Shown: piece after piece, positions 36,529 to 45,499 of the stretch
Layout of the letters: every line of letters starts with the position of its first letter
How positions within the stretch are numbered: position 1 is the first letter of the stretch
NCBI GenBank assembly: GCA_964575895.1
Contig: CAZNTE010000001.1
Location: 1 to 64,000, forward strand
Source: Gudongella sp964575895
GTDB taxonomy: Bacteria > Bacillota > Clostridia > Tissierellales > Tissierellaceae
DNA length: 64,000 nucleotides
Reading direction: 5' to 3'
Translations under genes and position numbers: made by a program
The notes under the pieces: generated by a model
Told to the model about the DNA's origin: nothing
The model's input: the letters and a program-made list of their open reading frames with translations, nothing else
Database searches by the model: none

Positions 36529-37341
36529 ATGGATAACGAAAAATTAGGCACAGCGATTGTAATAACTTCTGGTAAAGGTGGTGTAGGAAAAACCACAACA
36601 AGTGCAAATATTGGAACTGGATTAGCTGCTTTGGGCTATTCTGTAGTTGTTTTAGATGCTGATATAGGTCTTAGAAATCTAGATGTTGTTATGGGCTTAG
36701 AGAACAGAATAGTTTATGATATTGTAGATGTTGTAGAAAAAAACTGTAGACTAAAACAAGCTCTTATTAGAGATAAAAGACATGAGAAACTTTACTTACT
36801 ACCAGCTGCTCAAACAAAAGATAAAACTGCCATAAAACCAGAACAAATGGTAGAATTAATTGGGGATTTAAAGAAGGAATATGATTATATAATCATAGAT
36901 TCACCTGCGGGTATAGAACAAGGATTCCAATATTCAATAGCTGGTGCTGATAGAGCTATAATAGTTACTACTCCTGAGATTTCTGCTGTAAGAGATGCAG
37001 ACAGAGTTATAGGAATATTAGAAGCTAATGAGTTAAATGATCCAGAGTTGATCGTCAATCGAATTAGGCCTGATATGGTTAGAAGAGGAGATATGATGAA
37101 TATAGAAGATATTCTTGATATTCTTGCCATCGACTTAATAGGTGTTGTACCTGATGACGAAAACATTGTTATTTCAACCAATAAAGGTGAGCCTATAGTA
37201 ACAGAAGACAAGGCATTGTCAGGTAGAGCTTATAGAAATATTGTTAGAAGGATAACTGGAGAAGAAGTTGAATTTATTAATTTAGAAGCAAACGAAGAAA
37301 GCAAGTTGACTAAAGTATTTAAACTAATATTTGGTAAGTAA
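36529..37341 (+). CDS. minD: Septum site-determining ATPase MinD
   Basis: This 270-residue ATPase has the deviant Walker A SGKGGVGKTT. VLDADIGLRNLDVVMGLENR is the signature switch region, and the C-terminal amphipathic helix LTKVFKLIFGK binds membrane. It recruits MinC to the membrane and is released by MinE. Confidence 0.97.
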   Translation: MDNEKLGTAIVITSGKGGVGKTTTSANIGTGLAALGYSVVVLDADIGLRNLDVVMGLENRIVYDIVDVVEKNCRLKQALIRDKRHEKLYLLPAAQTKDKTAIKPEQMVELIGDLKKEYDYIIIDSPAGIEQGFQYSIAGADRAIIVTTPEISAVRDADRVIGILEANELNDPELIVNRIRPDMVRRGDMMNIEDILDILAIDLIGVVPDDENIVISTNKGEPIVTEDKALSGRAYRNIVRRITGEEVEFINLEANEESKLTKVFKLIFGK

Positions 37342-37353
37342 GGGGGTAATGGT

Positions 37354-37632
37354 TTGGATTTTTTCAAAATGTTTACAAAAAAACAGGAAAAGAGTAAAAA
37401 TGTTGCTAAGGAAAGACTAAAGCTAGTACTTGTTCATGACAGGTCCGACCTATCTCCAAGATTTTTAGAGATGATCAAGACTGATATTGTGAAGGTTATC
37501 TCTCAATATGCTGAAATCGATGAATCTGAGATAGATATTAAGTTGACTAAAATGAAAAAGGATAATAATGGTTCCCCAGTATCAGCATTAGTAGCAAATA
37601 TACCTATAATGAAAGTTAAAGATAAGAAGTAG
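37354..37632 (+). CDS. minE: Cell division topological specificity factor MinE
   Basis: This 92-residue protein stimulates MinD ATPase and confines MinCD to the poles. SKNVAKERLKLVLVHDR is the conserved anti-MinCD segment. The start is TTG after AAGGGGG. The presence of MinE rather than DivIVA implies an oscillating Min system. Confidence 0.93.
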   Translation: MDFFKMFTKKQEKSKNVAKERLKLVLVHDRSDLSPRFLEMIKTDIVKVISQYAEIDESEIDIKLTKMKKDNNGSPVSALVANIPIMKVKDKK

Positions 37633-37636
37633 GCTT

Positions 37637-37662
37637 AGCTCTAACATAATGTTAGAGCTTTT
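37637..37662 (+). terminator. Rho-independent terminator after minE
   Basis: AGCTCTAACA (37637-37646) pairs exactly with TGTTAGAGCT (37650-37659) around a 3-base loop, followed by TTT. Confidence 0.75.
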
Positions 37663-37746
37663 CTATGTCTTTTATATAAGTATTTAAATTATTGGTGAAT
37701 AATGATACTATAAAAACATAGAAAATAATGATTGAAAGGTGAAGAT

Positions 37747-39594
37747 ATGATAAATAAATATAAATTGGATAGTATCTTGATGAAGGTTGAAAAACCAGCT
37801 AGATACATCGGCATGGAACAAAATGTAATATTAAAGGATTTAGACAGGACAAAAGTAAACTTTGCCTTCTCTTTCCCAGATGTATATGAAGTTGGAATGA
37901 GCCATTTAGGTATGCACATTCTTTACAACCTTATTAATGGTAACGAAGATTATGCTTGCGAAAGAGTCTTTGCACCATGGGTTGATATGGAAAATCAATT
38001 AAGAGAATCAAAATTACCCCTGTTTACGCTAGAAAGTAAAGAAGAAGTTAAAAAGTTTGATTTTCTAGGCTTTACTCTACAATATGAAATGAGTTACACA
38101 AATATTCTAAACATATTAGATTTGTCTCAAATACCTATACATTCAAAGGATAGGGATGAGAGTCACCCCTTGGTTATCGCTGGAGGGCCTTGTGCTTACA
38201 ATCCTGAGCCTTTATGGGAGTTCATTGATATCTTTGTCATCGGAGAGGGAGAAGAGGTTACACTGGAGCTTATGGACCTGTATAAAGAGCACAAGGAAAG
38301 AGGTTATAACAAAGCTCAATTTCTAGAAGAGGCAGCCAGGAATATAAGAGGAGTGTATGTGCCCTTATTTTATGATGTGGATTACAATGAGGATGGAACC
38401 ATAAAATCAAGAAGAGAATTGATTGAAGGAATACCATCAGTTATAGAAAAAAGAATGATTAGAAATCTTGATACTATGTTCTCTCCAGAGAAGATGTTAG
38501 TACCATATATGGAAACAATCCATGATAGGATTTCCATGGAATTATTCAGGGGTTGTACCCATGGATGTAGATTTTGCCAGGCTGGAATGATTTATAGACC
38601 AATAAGAGAAAAGTCAGTAGATAGATTATTGGAGTTAGCAGAGAAGCTTGTGGAATCAACTGGTTACGAAAATATATCCTTATCATCCTTAAGCTCATGT
38701 GACTATTCGCAACTACATTTACTTATATCATCTCTTATGGATAGATTTGAGGATAAAAAGGTTGGTGTATCTCTTCCATCATTAAGATTAGATTCAGTTA
38801 GCATAGACATCTTAAAGGAGATAGAAAAGGTAAGAAAAACCGGCTTAACCTTTGCTCCTGAAGCTGGAAGTCAAAGGTTAAGAGATGTAATCAACAAAGG
38901 AGTATCTGAAGATGATCTTGTCAATGCAGTAAGCTATGCTTTCAAGGAAGGATGGTCAAAGATTAAATTGTACTTTATGATTGGTCTTCCAACTGAGACA
39001 GATGAAGATGTATTAGGTATAAAGAGGTTGGCTTATCTAGTTAAGGATTTATTTTTCAATAGACCAAAAGAAGAAAAAATTGGTAATTTTTCTGTAACTG
39101 CAAGTGCCTCTTGTTTTGTTCCTAAACCCTTTACTCCATTCCAATGGCATGGACAAGATACAATTGAAGAATTTAATCAAAAAATTAAATTGGTTAGAGA
39201 TGAAATTAAGGATAACAAGGTAAGTTTCAATTATCATGATCCAAAAGTTAGTTACCTAGAAGCCATAGTTGCAAGAGGGGATAGGAAAATCAGCAAGTTA
39301 CTTTACAAGGCTTGGGAGAATGGATGTAAGTTTGATGGTTGGTCAGAACACTTCAAGTATGAGACCTATTTAAGTACTCTAGCAGAATTGAATTTAGATG
39401 GAAGTTTTTATGCCAATAGAAAAAGAACCTTTGATGAAATGCTTCCATGGGATTTTATAAACCCAGGACCGAGTAAAAAGTATCTTATAAATGAGTACAC
39501 AAAAGCTCTAAAGGGAGAGACAACAAGAGATTGTAGACTTGGGTGCACAGGTTGTGGAATAAAAGATTGTGCAATGTGGGGGGTATTCAATTGA
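37747..39594 (+). CDS. B12-binding-type radical SAM protein (TIGR03960 family)
   Basis: This protein of about 615 residues has an N-terminal B12-binding-like region (VGMSHLGMHILYNLIN) and a radical SAM domain with FRGCTHGCRFCQAG near residue 270. Its C terminus is Cys-rich (CRLGCTGCGIKDCAMWG). It overlaps by 4 bases the gene for its usual partner, a DUF2344 protein. The pair is conserved before rng in Clostridia; the substrate is unknown, though an RNA modification has been suggested by context. The ATG at 37747 follows AAAGGTGA. Confidence 0.88.
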   Translation: MINKYKLDSILMKVEKPARYIGMEQNVILKDLDRTKVNFAFSFPDVYEVGMSHLGMHILYNLINGNEDYACERVFAPWVDMENQLRESKLPLFTLESKEEVKKFDFLGFTLQYEMSYTNILNILDLSQIPIHSKDRDESHPLVIAGGPCAYNPEPLWEFIDIFVIGEGEEVTLELMDLYKEHKERGYNKAQFLEEAARNIRGVYVPLFYDVDYNEDGTIKSRRELIEGIPSVIEKRMIRNLDTMFSPEKMLVPYMETIHDRISMELFRGCTHGCRFCQAGMIYRPIREKSVDRLLELAEKLVESTGYENISLSSLSSCDYSQLHLLISSLMDRFEDKKVGVSLPSLRLDSVSIDILKEIEKVRKTGLTFAPEAGSQRLRDVINKGVSEDDLVNAVSYAFKEGWSKIKLYFMIGLPTETDEDVLGIKRLAYLVKDLFFNRPKEEKIGNFSVTASASCFVPKPFTPFQWHGQDTIEEFNQKIKLVRDEIKDNKVSFNYHDPKVSYLEAIVARGDRKISKLLYKAWENGCKFDGWSEHFKYETYLSTLAELNLDGSFYANRKRTFDEMLPWDFINPGPSKKYLINEYTKALKGETTRDCRLGCTGCGIKDCAMWGVFN

Positions 39595-40292
39595 TTATAA
39601 GAGTTAGATTTACTAAACTGGGATATTTAAAGTATCTTTCTCACTTAGACTTAGTAAGACTTTTCACAAGAAGTTTCTCTAGGAGCAATGTTCCTATAAA
39701 ATATTCAGAAGGATTTAATCCTCACCCAAGATTTTCAATTGGCAATCCATTATCTTTAGGAATAGAAAGTGAATCAGAATACATGGATGTGGAACTGAAT
39801 GATGAAATATCTCCCATTGACTTTATGAACAGAATGAATGGAGTTTTACCCAAGGATATTCAAATAATTAACGCAGAATTTATAGATGAAAAGGAATCTT
39901 TATCCTCAATAATCAAGTGGTCACATTATGAGATTCACTTATGGATTGACAACGAAGAAAAAAGAATTGGATTCCAAGCTGAGCTAGATAAGTTTCTTCA
40001 ATTTGAGCAGGTTAAAATATTTAAGAAAAAGAAAAAAAGTAAGAATAAGATACAAACTGAAGTTAACATAGTTCCACTAATAGGGAATGTTATCTTTAAG
40101 GGAATAGATGAGGATGGATATGTAGTATTGAATTCACTGTTAAGATCTGGAGAAAGTGGGAATCTAAAACCTATTGAACTGGTAACTGCAATAAATGAGA
40201 AAATAGAAGCTGGGATCAACCTGGAGATGACTAGAATAAAAAGATTAGATGCATTTGCTGAAACAGAAGGTAATATTTATAGACCATTATAA
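39591..40292 (+). CDS. Radical SAM-associated protein, DUF2344 (TIGR03936)
   Basis: This 233-residue protein opens with IIRVRFTKLGYLKYLSHLDL, the family hallmark, followed by SEGFNPHPRFSIGNPLSLGI. The TTG start is embedded in the stop of the radical SAM gene (TTGA), so translation is coupled and the two probably act together. In some bacteria the two domains are fused. The function is unassigned. Confidence 0.88.
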   Translation: MIIRVRFTKLGYLKYLSHLDLVRLFTRSFSRSNVPIKYSEGFNPHPRFSIGNPLSLGIESESEYMDVELNDEISPIDFMNRMNGVLPKDIQIINAEFIDEKESLSSIIKWSHYEIHLWIDNEEKRIGFQAELDKFLQFEQVKIFKKKKKSKNKIQTEVNIVPLIGNVIFKGIDEDGYVVLNSLLRSGESGNLKPIELVTAINEKIEAGINLEMTRIKRLDAFAETEGNIYRPL

Positions 40293-40302
40293 GGGGTATC
40301 TT

Positions 40303-41538
40303 ATGAATAAAATCTATATTGATTCCAAAGATGGGATTAACAAAATTTCAATAGTCGAGGATGATAGACTAGTCGAGTACTACAAGGAAGATAACAACAA
40401 GTCTAAATTATTGGGAAATGTTTATCGAGGTCGAGTGGTAAATGTTTTACAAGGTATGGAAGCTGCTTTTGTTGATATCGGTGTAGGAAGAAATGCATAT
40501 CTATTTATTAAGGATGCCTTAACTAGGGACCAATTATATTCTAAGGAGAAGTATTCCATAGATGATGTTGTAAAAAAAGGGGATGACATTATCGTTCAGG
40601 TCATTAAAGAACCCCTTGAAAATAAAGGACCTAAGATAACAACTCATCTAAGCATACCAGGTAGAAACATGGTTCTGACTCCATACTCTAATAAGGTTAA
40701 TGTATCTAAGAAGATTAAAGATAGGGATGAAATAACTCGCTTGAGAACCCTAGGATATAAAGTAATGGTAGATAATATGGGTATGATTTTCAGGACGGTT
40801 TCAAATAACAGAGCCGATCATATATTAGAATTGGAATATAATAAGCTAGTTGATGTATTTAGAGAGATAGAAGCTGAAAGAAATTTTCTGCCAACACCAA
40901 AATTAATATATAGAGAACTTGACTTAATTGATCAGATAATAAGAGATTATTTTAATATTGATACCACTGGAATTATAGTAAATGACAAAGATATATACCA
41001 ATATATATTGAGGCAAAACAATCTTCTGAAAGTTGATTTTCAGAATAATGTAAAGTATGATAGCAGCTATGATATGGACTATCACATGAACATCCAAATG
41101 GATATGAAAGAAGCTCTTTCAAGAAAGGTCTCATTACCTAGTGGAGGTTATATAGTTATTGATGAAACCGAAGCTTTAACAGCCATTGATGTTAACACTG
41201 GAAGGTATGTGGGTAATTTAACATTGGAAGATACAATACTTAGAACTAATATCGAAGCAAGTATTGAAATTGCTAGACAGTTAAGACTTAGAGATATTGG
41301 CGGAATAATAATCATTGATTTTATCGACATGAAGAAGAAGGAATTTGCTGACATAGTACTTGGCAAATTGGAAAGCGCATTTAGAAGAGATAAGAATAAA
41401 CCATATGTAGTAGATATAACTAAATTAAGTTTAGTAGAGGTTATTAGAAAGAAGAATAGACCTACTTTGGATAACAAGACAACATTAATTTGTCCTACTT
41501 GTAATGGAAGAGGAAGAATCAGGAAAAATGAAGCTTGA
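40303..41538 (+). CDS. Ribonuclease E/G family endoribonuclease, short form
   Basis: This 411-residue protein has an N-terminal S1 domain (LLGNVYRGRVVNVLQGMEAA), a central 5'-sensor/RNase H region and the metal-binding catalytic segments AIDVNTGRYVG and IIIIDFIDM. It ends 15 residues after CPTCNGRGR, the zinc-link. RNase G of E. coli (489 residues) continues for about 80 residues, so the small C-terminal domain is missing. It probably processes rRNA and mRNA. The ATG at 40303 follows AAGGGG. The rplU promoter overlaps its stop codon. Confidence 0.88.
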   Translation: MNKIYIDSKDGINKISIVEDDRLVEYYKEDNNKSKLLGNVYRGRVVNVLQGMEAAFVDIGVGRNAYLFIKDALTRDQLYSKEKYSIDDVVKKGDDIIVQVIKEPLENKGPKITTHLSIPGRNMVLTPYSNKVNVSKKIKDRDEITRLRTLGYKVMVDNMGMIFRTVSNNRADHILELEYNKLVDVFREIEAERNFLPTPKLIYRELDLIDQIIRDYFNIDTTGIIVNDKDIYQYILRQNNLLKVDFQNNVKYDSSYDMDYHMNIQMDMKEALSRKVSLPSGGYIVIDETEALTAIDVNTGRYVGNLTLEDTILRTNIEASIEIARQLRLRDIGGIIIIDFIDMKKKEFADIVLGKLESAFRRDKNKPYVVDITKLSLVEVIRKKNRPTLDNKTTLICPTCNGRGRIRKNEA

Positions 41539-41563
41539 CATTAGGTCTTTATTTTGTTAAACT
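41535..41563 (+). promoter_or_regulatory. Sigma-A promoter of the rplU operon
   Basis: A perfect TTGACA (overlapping the rng stop codon), a 17-base spacer and TAAACT put the transcript start at about 41570, at the beginning of the L21 leader. Confidence 0.75.
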
Positions 41564-41569
41564 ATTTTG

Positions 41570-41646
41570 GTGTAGAGCCGCTCAATATGGGTTTTAAAGC
41601 ATAGTCACCTAATATTGGCGAGACTAGGTTAGAGGAGGTGCCGTAG
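41570..41646 (+). ncRNA. L21 leader RNA (5' regulatory region of rplU)
   Basis: About 77 untranslated bases separate the promoter from rplU, where Firmicutes carry the autoregulatory L21 leader. ACCTA at 41607-41611 can pair with TAGGT at 41625-41629. Alternatively, CACCT at 41606-41610 can pair with the ribosome site AGGTG at 41636-41640. The two pairings exclude each other, which suits control by free L21. I assign it by position and structure; I cannot run a covariance search. Confidence 0.65.
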
Positions 41647-41958
41647 ATGTACGCAATAATTGAAACAGGCGGAAAGCAATATAAGGTTCAAGAAGGCGAT
41701 ATCGTATATGTTGAAAAACTAAACTTAGAAGAAGGCGAAGTTGTAAGCTTTGAAAAAGTTCTTTTAATGTCAAGTGAAGCTGGTTTAACACCAGGAAAGC
41801 CATATGTTGATGGAGCAAAAGTTGAAGGAACAGTTCTTGCTAATGGAAAATCTAAGAAAATTATAGTTTATAAGTATAAAGCTAAGAAAAACATTAGAAA
41901 CAAGAAAGGTCATCGTCAACCATTCACAAAAGTGCAAATCGATAAAATAATAGGTTAA
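41647..41958 (+). CDS. rplU: 50S ribosomal protein L21
   Basis: This 103-residue protein begins YAIIETGGKQYKVQEGD, the L21 signature, and ends with the basic KKNIRNKKGHRQPFTKVQI segment. It is the first gene of rplU-prp-rpmA, after GAGGAGGTG, which may be masked by the leader RNA. Confidence 0.97.
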   Translation: MYAIIETGGKQYKVQEGDIVYVEKLNLEEGEVVSFEKVLLMSSEAGLTPGKPYVDGAKVEGTVLANGKSKKIIVYKYKAKKNIRNKKGHRQPFTKVQIDKIIG

Positions 41959-41960
41959 TT

Positions 41961-42320
41961 ATGATAAAGGTTTGTATTTTTAAAGACACAGCAAAACTGA
42001 TAACAGGGTATGAAATTTCAGGACATGCTGATTATGCCCCTTATGGAAAAGATATAGTTTGTGCAGCAGCATCAGTGTTAGGCTACACAGGTTTGAATTC
42101 ATTGATGGAAGTAGCTGGTTATAAAAAAGAACAAATTGACTATAAATTTGATGACCATAAAGGATATTTAAGTGTCAGAGTTTCTTTAATTGGAGAGGAT
42201 GACATGAAAACCTACACTCAAGTGATATTTAAAACATTTGAAGTAGGAATTAAATCTATGATAGAAAGTTACCCTAAATATATTACTTTAGAATATAGGG
42301 GAGGTGGAACTAATGTTTAA
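41961..42320 (+). CDS. prp: Ribosomal-processing cysteine protease Prp
   Basis: This 119-residue cysteine protease cleaves the N-terminal extension of L27 in Firmicutes. GHADYAPYGKDIVCAAASVL contains the catalytic His and Cys. It lies between rplU and rpmA and overlaps rpmA by 8 bases. The substrate extension is present in this window, so the pair is consistent. Confidence 0.95.
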   Translation: MIKVCIFKDTAKLITGYEISGHADYAPYGKDIVCAAASVLGYTGLNSLMEVAGYKKEQIDYKFDDHKGYLSVRVSLIGEDDMKTYTQVIFKTFEVGIKSMIESYPKYITLEYRGGGTNV

Positions 42321-42603
42321 ATTAAACTTGCAATTATTTGCTTCTAAAAAAGGAGTAGGAAGTTCTAAAAACGGTAGAGATAGTCATTCTAAGAGACTAG
42401 GTGTTAAAAGAGGAGATGGGCAATTTGTGTTAGCAGGTAATATACTTGTTAGACAAAGAGGTACTAAAATCCATCCAGGAAACAACGTTGGTATCGGTGG
42501 CGATGACACTTTGTTTGCCACAGTAGACGGTGTTGTTAAATTTGAAAGAAAAGGTCGCGACAAAAAACAAGTTAGCGTCTATCCTCGTGAAGAATTAGCA
42601 TAA
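42313..42603 (+). CDS. rpmA: 50S ribosomal protein L27 with cleavable N-terminal extension
   Basis: This 96-residue protein starts MFKLNLQLFASKKGVGSSK. Prp is expected to cut between Phe9 and Ala10, exposing the ASKKG end that reaches the peptidyl-transferase centre. ATG 42313 is chosen because GGGGAGGTGG is just upstream. A terminator follows. Confidence 0.97.
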   Translation: MFKLNLQLFASKKGVGSSKNGRDSHSKRLGVKRGDGQFVLAGNILVRQRGTKIHPGNNVGIGGDDTLFATVDGVVKFERKGRDKKQVSVYPREELA

Positions 42604-42608
42604 TTAAG

Positions 42609-42639
42609 AGCTTACCGTCTGGTAAGCTTTAATTTTTTT
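42609..42639 (+). terminator. Rho-independent terminator after rpmA
   Basis: AGCTTACC (42609-42616) pairs with GGTAAGCT (42621-42628) around GTCT, with outer ATTAA/TTAAT pairing and seven Ts. Confidence 0.85.
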
Positions 42640-42690
42640 GGGTAAAAGTAAAAAGAATTATAAGATTAAACACAAATGAGGATGATGATA

Positions 42691-43962
42691 ATGTTTATTG
42701 ATGTTGCTAAAATTTATGTTAAGGCTGGTAAAGGAGGAAACGGTATAGTTTCCTGGAGAAGAGAGAAATATGAGCCAGCTGGAGGACCATACGGTGGAGA
42801 TGGGGGTAATGGAGGATCTGTTATTATCCAGGGAGATGAAGGAATTAGAACCCTAATGGATTTTAGGTATAAAAGATCTTATATTGGCCAGAATGGAGAA
42901 GATGGAAGAACCAAAAATCAATATGGAAAAGCAGGTACTGATATAATATTGAAACTACCTGTTGGAACTTTGATTAAGGATGAGGAAACCGGGAAAGTAA
43001 TAGTAGATATAAGAGAACATGGCCAGCAATTTGTTATAGCAAGAGGTGGAAAAGGCGGCAGAGGAAATGCAAAATTTGCCACTGCAACAAGACAAGCTCC
43101 AGGTTTTGCTGAAGCTGGTACTAAAGGTCAGGAAAGAAATATTATATTGGAACTTAAACTTCTAGCAGATGTTGGACTTGTGGGATTCCCAAATGTAGGT
43201 AAATCAACACTTTTATCCATGATTTCAGCTGCAAAACCTAAAATTGCAAATTATCACTTTACAACCCTTAAACCTAATTTAGGTGTAGTTAGGGTAGCTG
43301 AAGAGAAGAGTTTTGTTTTGGCTGATATTCCTGGTCTTATTGAGGGTGCCTCAGAAGGTGCAGGGCTAGGATTAGATTTTCTTAGGCATATTGAAAGAAC
43401 CAGGGTTCTAGTTCATGTCCTGGATGCATCTGGATCTGAAGGACGTAATCCAATCGAGGACTTCCATAAGATAAATGAAGAGTTATTTCAATACAATGAA
43501 AAACTAAGGTCTAAACCCCAATTAATAGTAGCCAATAAAATTGATATACCAGAAGCCCAAGAGTGGGTAGTTAGAATAAAGGAAGAGTTCATACCAGCAG
43601 GATATAAGGTGTTTGAAATATCTGCTGCTACTAATCAGGGTATACAAGAGTTAGTATATGGTATATGGGATCTTTTAGAAAATACCGAACTAACCTATGA
43701 GACATATGATGAAGAGTATATTGAAGAAATAGAAGTTAAAGCTGAAGAAATAATAGTTAAAAAGGAAGAAGATAAATTCATCGTTGAGGGAGATTATATG
43801 GAAAGATTGCTAGCATCAACTTATTTAGATGATGCTGACTCCTTGAGATATTTCCAAGATATGCTTAGAAAGAAAGGCATAATTGACAGGCTTAAGAATC
43901 TAGGTATAGAAGAGGGAGAATCTGTATTTATCTGTGATTTTGAGTTTGAATTTTTTGAATAG
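42691..43962 (+). CDS. obgE: GTPase Obg
   Basis: This 423-residue ribosome-assembly GTPase has the glycine-rich Obg fold at residues 1 to about 158 (GGPYGGDGGNGGSVI). The G domain follows (GFPNVGKSTL, DIPGLIEGA, NKID), then an OCT domain from about residue 340. I use ATG 42691, after GAGGATGAT, rather than ATG 42676. It is the usual gene after rpmA. Confidence 0.96.
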   Translation: MFIDVAKIYVKAGKGGNGIVSWRREKYEPAGGPYGGDGGNGGSVIIQGDEGIRTLMDFRYKRSYIGQNGEDGRTKNQYGKAGTDIILKLPVGTLIKDEETGKVIVDIREHGQQFVIARGGKGGRGNAKFATATRQAPGFAEAGTKGQERNIILELKLLADVGLVGFPNVGKSTLLSMISAAKPKIANYHFTTLKPNLGVVRVAEEKSFVLADIPGLIEGASEGAGLGLDFLRHIERTRVLVHVLDASGSEGRNPIEDFHKINEELFQYNEKLRSKPQLIVANKIDIPEAQEWVVRIKEEFIPAGYKVFEISAATNQGIQELVYGIWDLLENTELTYETYDEEYIEEIEVKAEEIIVKKEEDKFIVEGDYMERLLASTYLDDADSLRYFQDMLRKKGIIDRLKNLGIEEGESVFICDFEFEFFE

Positions 43963-43983
43963 AGAAAGTAAGGAAGTGAGAAA

Positions 43984-44277
43984 TTGATAACAGGAAAACA
44001 AAGAAGTTATTTAAAGAGTCTAGCTAATAATTTAGATCCAATTTTCCAATTGGGTAAAAATGGGTTAACAGAAAACTTTATTAAGCAAGTAGATGATGCT
44101 CTTAGAACTCGTGAGTTGGTTAAGATAAATGTTTTAAAGAATAGCATTGAAGATCCAACTGAAATAGCCAATCTACTAGTTAAGGAACTAAATGCAGAGT
44201 TTGTACAAAGTATAGGTAGAAAGTTTGTTATCTACAGAGAATCTGAAGATAATAAGACTATACAACTGCCCAGATAA
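43984..44277 (+). CDS. yhbY: YhbY/CRM-domain RNA-binding protein
   Basis: This 97-residue CRM-domain protein (LTGKQRSYLKSLAN-type opening and LGKNGLT) associates with pre-50S ribosomes in other bacteria. TTG is the start after GGAAGTGAG. It sits between obg and nadD, the conserved order. Confidence 0.93.
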   Translation: MITGKQRSYLKSLANNLDPIFQLGKNGLTENFIKQVDDALRTRELVKINVLKNSIEDPTEIANLLVKELNAEFVQSIGRKFVIYRESEDNKTIQLPR

Positions 44278-44325
44278 TATTATATAAGAAAAAACGTTTA
44301 ATTTACTAATAAAATGGAGGTCACT

Positions 44326-44928
44326 ATGAGTATAGGTATAATGGGGGGTACTTTTAATCCCATTCATATGGGACATTTAATAGTAAGTGAATACATTAGA
44401 GAAGAAATGGACTTAGACTTAATCTGTTTTATTCCAACTGGAAACCCACCACATAAGGTTGGTACTTTTATTCTAGATGGGGTTAAAAGATTTGAACTAG
44501 TTAAGATGGCTATTAAAGGCAATAAAAGATTTGTAATTAGTGACATTGAAGTTAATAGAAGAGGATACTCTTATTCCATAGACACTATAAGACACATTAT
44601 GAACCTATACCCTAAAGATAAGTTATATTTTATTATTGGTAGTGACAAGTTATTTGAACTTCCCACATGGAAAGACGTAGATGAACTTATTAAACTTGTT
44701 GAATTTATTGTCTATGACAGAGGGCAGTATATGGAAGAGGAACTAGCTAATCAAATTAGCCTTCTATCACAAGAAGGATATATTATAAATAGGGTCAAGG
44801 GACCTAAAATTGATATATCCTCTTCAATTATAAGAGAAAGAATAAAGTGGGATAAATCAATTAAGTATCTTGTACCTACTGAGGTAGAAGAAGTGATATA
44901 TAAAGAACTTCTATATAAAGAGGTTTAA
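44326..44928 (+). CDS. nadD: Nicotinate-nucleotide adenylyltransferase
   Basis: This 200-residue enzyme makes deamido-NAD from nicotinate mononucleotide and ATP. GGTFNPIHMGHL holds the nucleotidyl-transferase HxGH motif, and ISSSIIRERI is the second motif. ATG 44326 follows TGGAGGT. It is one base from yqeK. Confidence 0.95.
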   Translation: MSIGIMGGTFNPIHMGHLIVSEYIREEMDLDLICFIPTGNPPHKVGTFILDGVKRFELVKMAIKGNKRFVISDIEVNRRGYSYSIDTIRHIMNLYPKDKLYFIIGSDKLFELPTWKDVDELIKLVEFIVYDRGQYMEEELANQISLLSQEGYIINRVKGPKIDISSSIIRERIKWDKSIKYLVPTEVEEVIYKELLYKEV

Positions 44929-44929
44929 A

Positions 44930-45496
44930 ATGGATAACATTAATAAACAAGTAAAGAAAGTTTTAAGCGAGAAAAGGTACACTCATACTCTAGGTGTAGT
45001 TGAATCTGCCTTAATTCTTGCAAAATACAATAATGTTGATGAAAAGAGTGCGTATATTGCTGCTCTTTTACATGATTATGCAAAACCTCTAAGTTATGAA
45101 GATTCTTTGAGAATGATTGATGAATTTGATATAATTGTAAGTGAAGAAACCTTAAATAGTCCAGAAATCATTCATGGACCAATAGCAGCATATTTTGCTA
45201 AGGAAAGATTCAAAATATCAGATACAGAGATCCTAAATGCAATAGCATATCATACAACTGGTAGGGAGAATATGTCTGCTTTAGAAAAAATTATATATTT
45301 AGCTGATTATATAGAACCTAATAGAAACTTTCCAGGGATTGAAGATATTAGAAAATTAGCTAAAGTCAATATGGACAAGGCGTTATTTACTGCTATGAAT
45401 AATACAATCAAATATTTGATTGATAGAAATATTCCGATTCATACAGACACAATAAAGGGAAGGAATTACCTTCTCAATATACAAAAATGGAGATAG
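44930..45496 (+). CDS. yqeK: HD-domain hydrolase YqeK
   Basis: This 188-residue HD-domain protein hydrolyses diadenosine tetraphosphate in characterised homologues. RYTHTLGVVESA, AALLHDYAKPLS and IAYHTTGRENMS supply metal-binding His and Asp residues. It lies between nadD and an LCP protein, as in many Firmicutes. Confidence 0.93.
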   Translation: MDNINKQVKKVLSEKRYTHTLGVVESALILAKYNNVDEKSAYIAALLHDYAKPLSYEDSLRMIDEFDIIVSEETLNSPEIIHGPIAAYFAKERFKISDTEILNAIAYHTTGRENMSALEKIIYLADYIEPNRNFPGIEDIRKLAKVNMDKALFTAMNNTIKYLIDRNIPIHTDTIKGRNYLLNIQKWR

Positions 45497-45499
45497 TAA

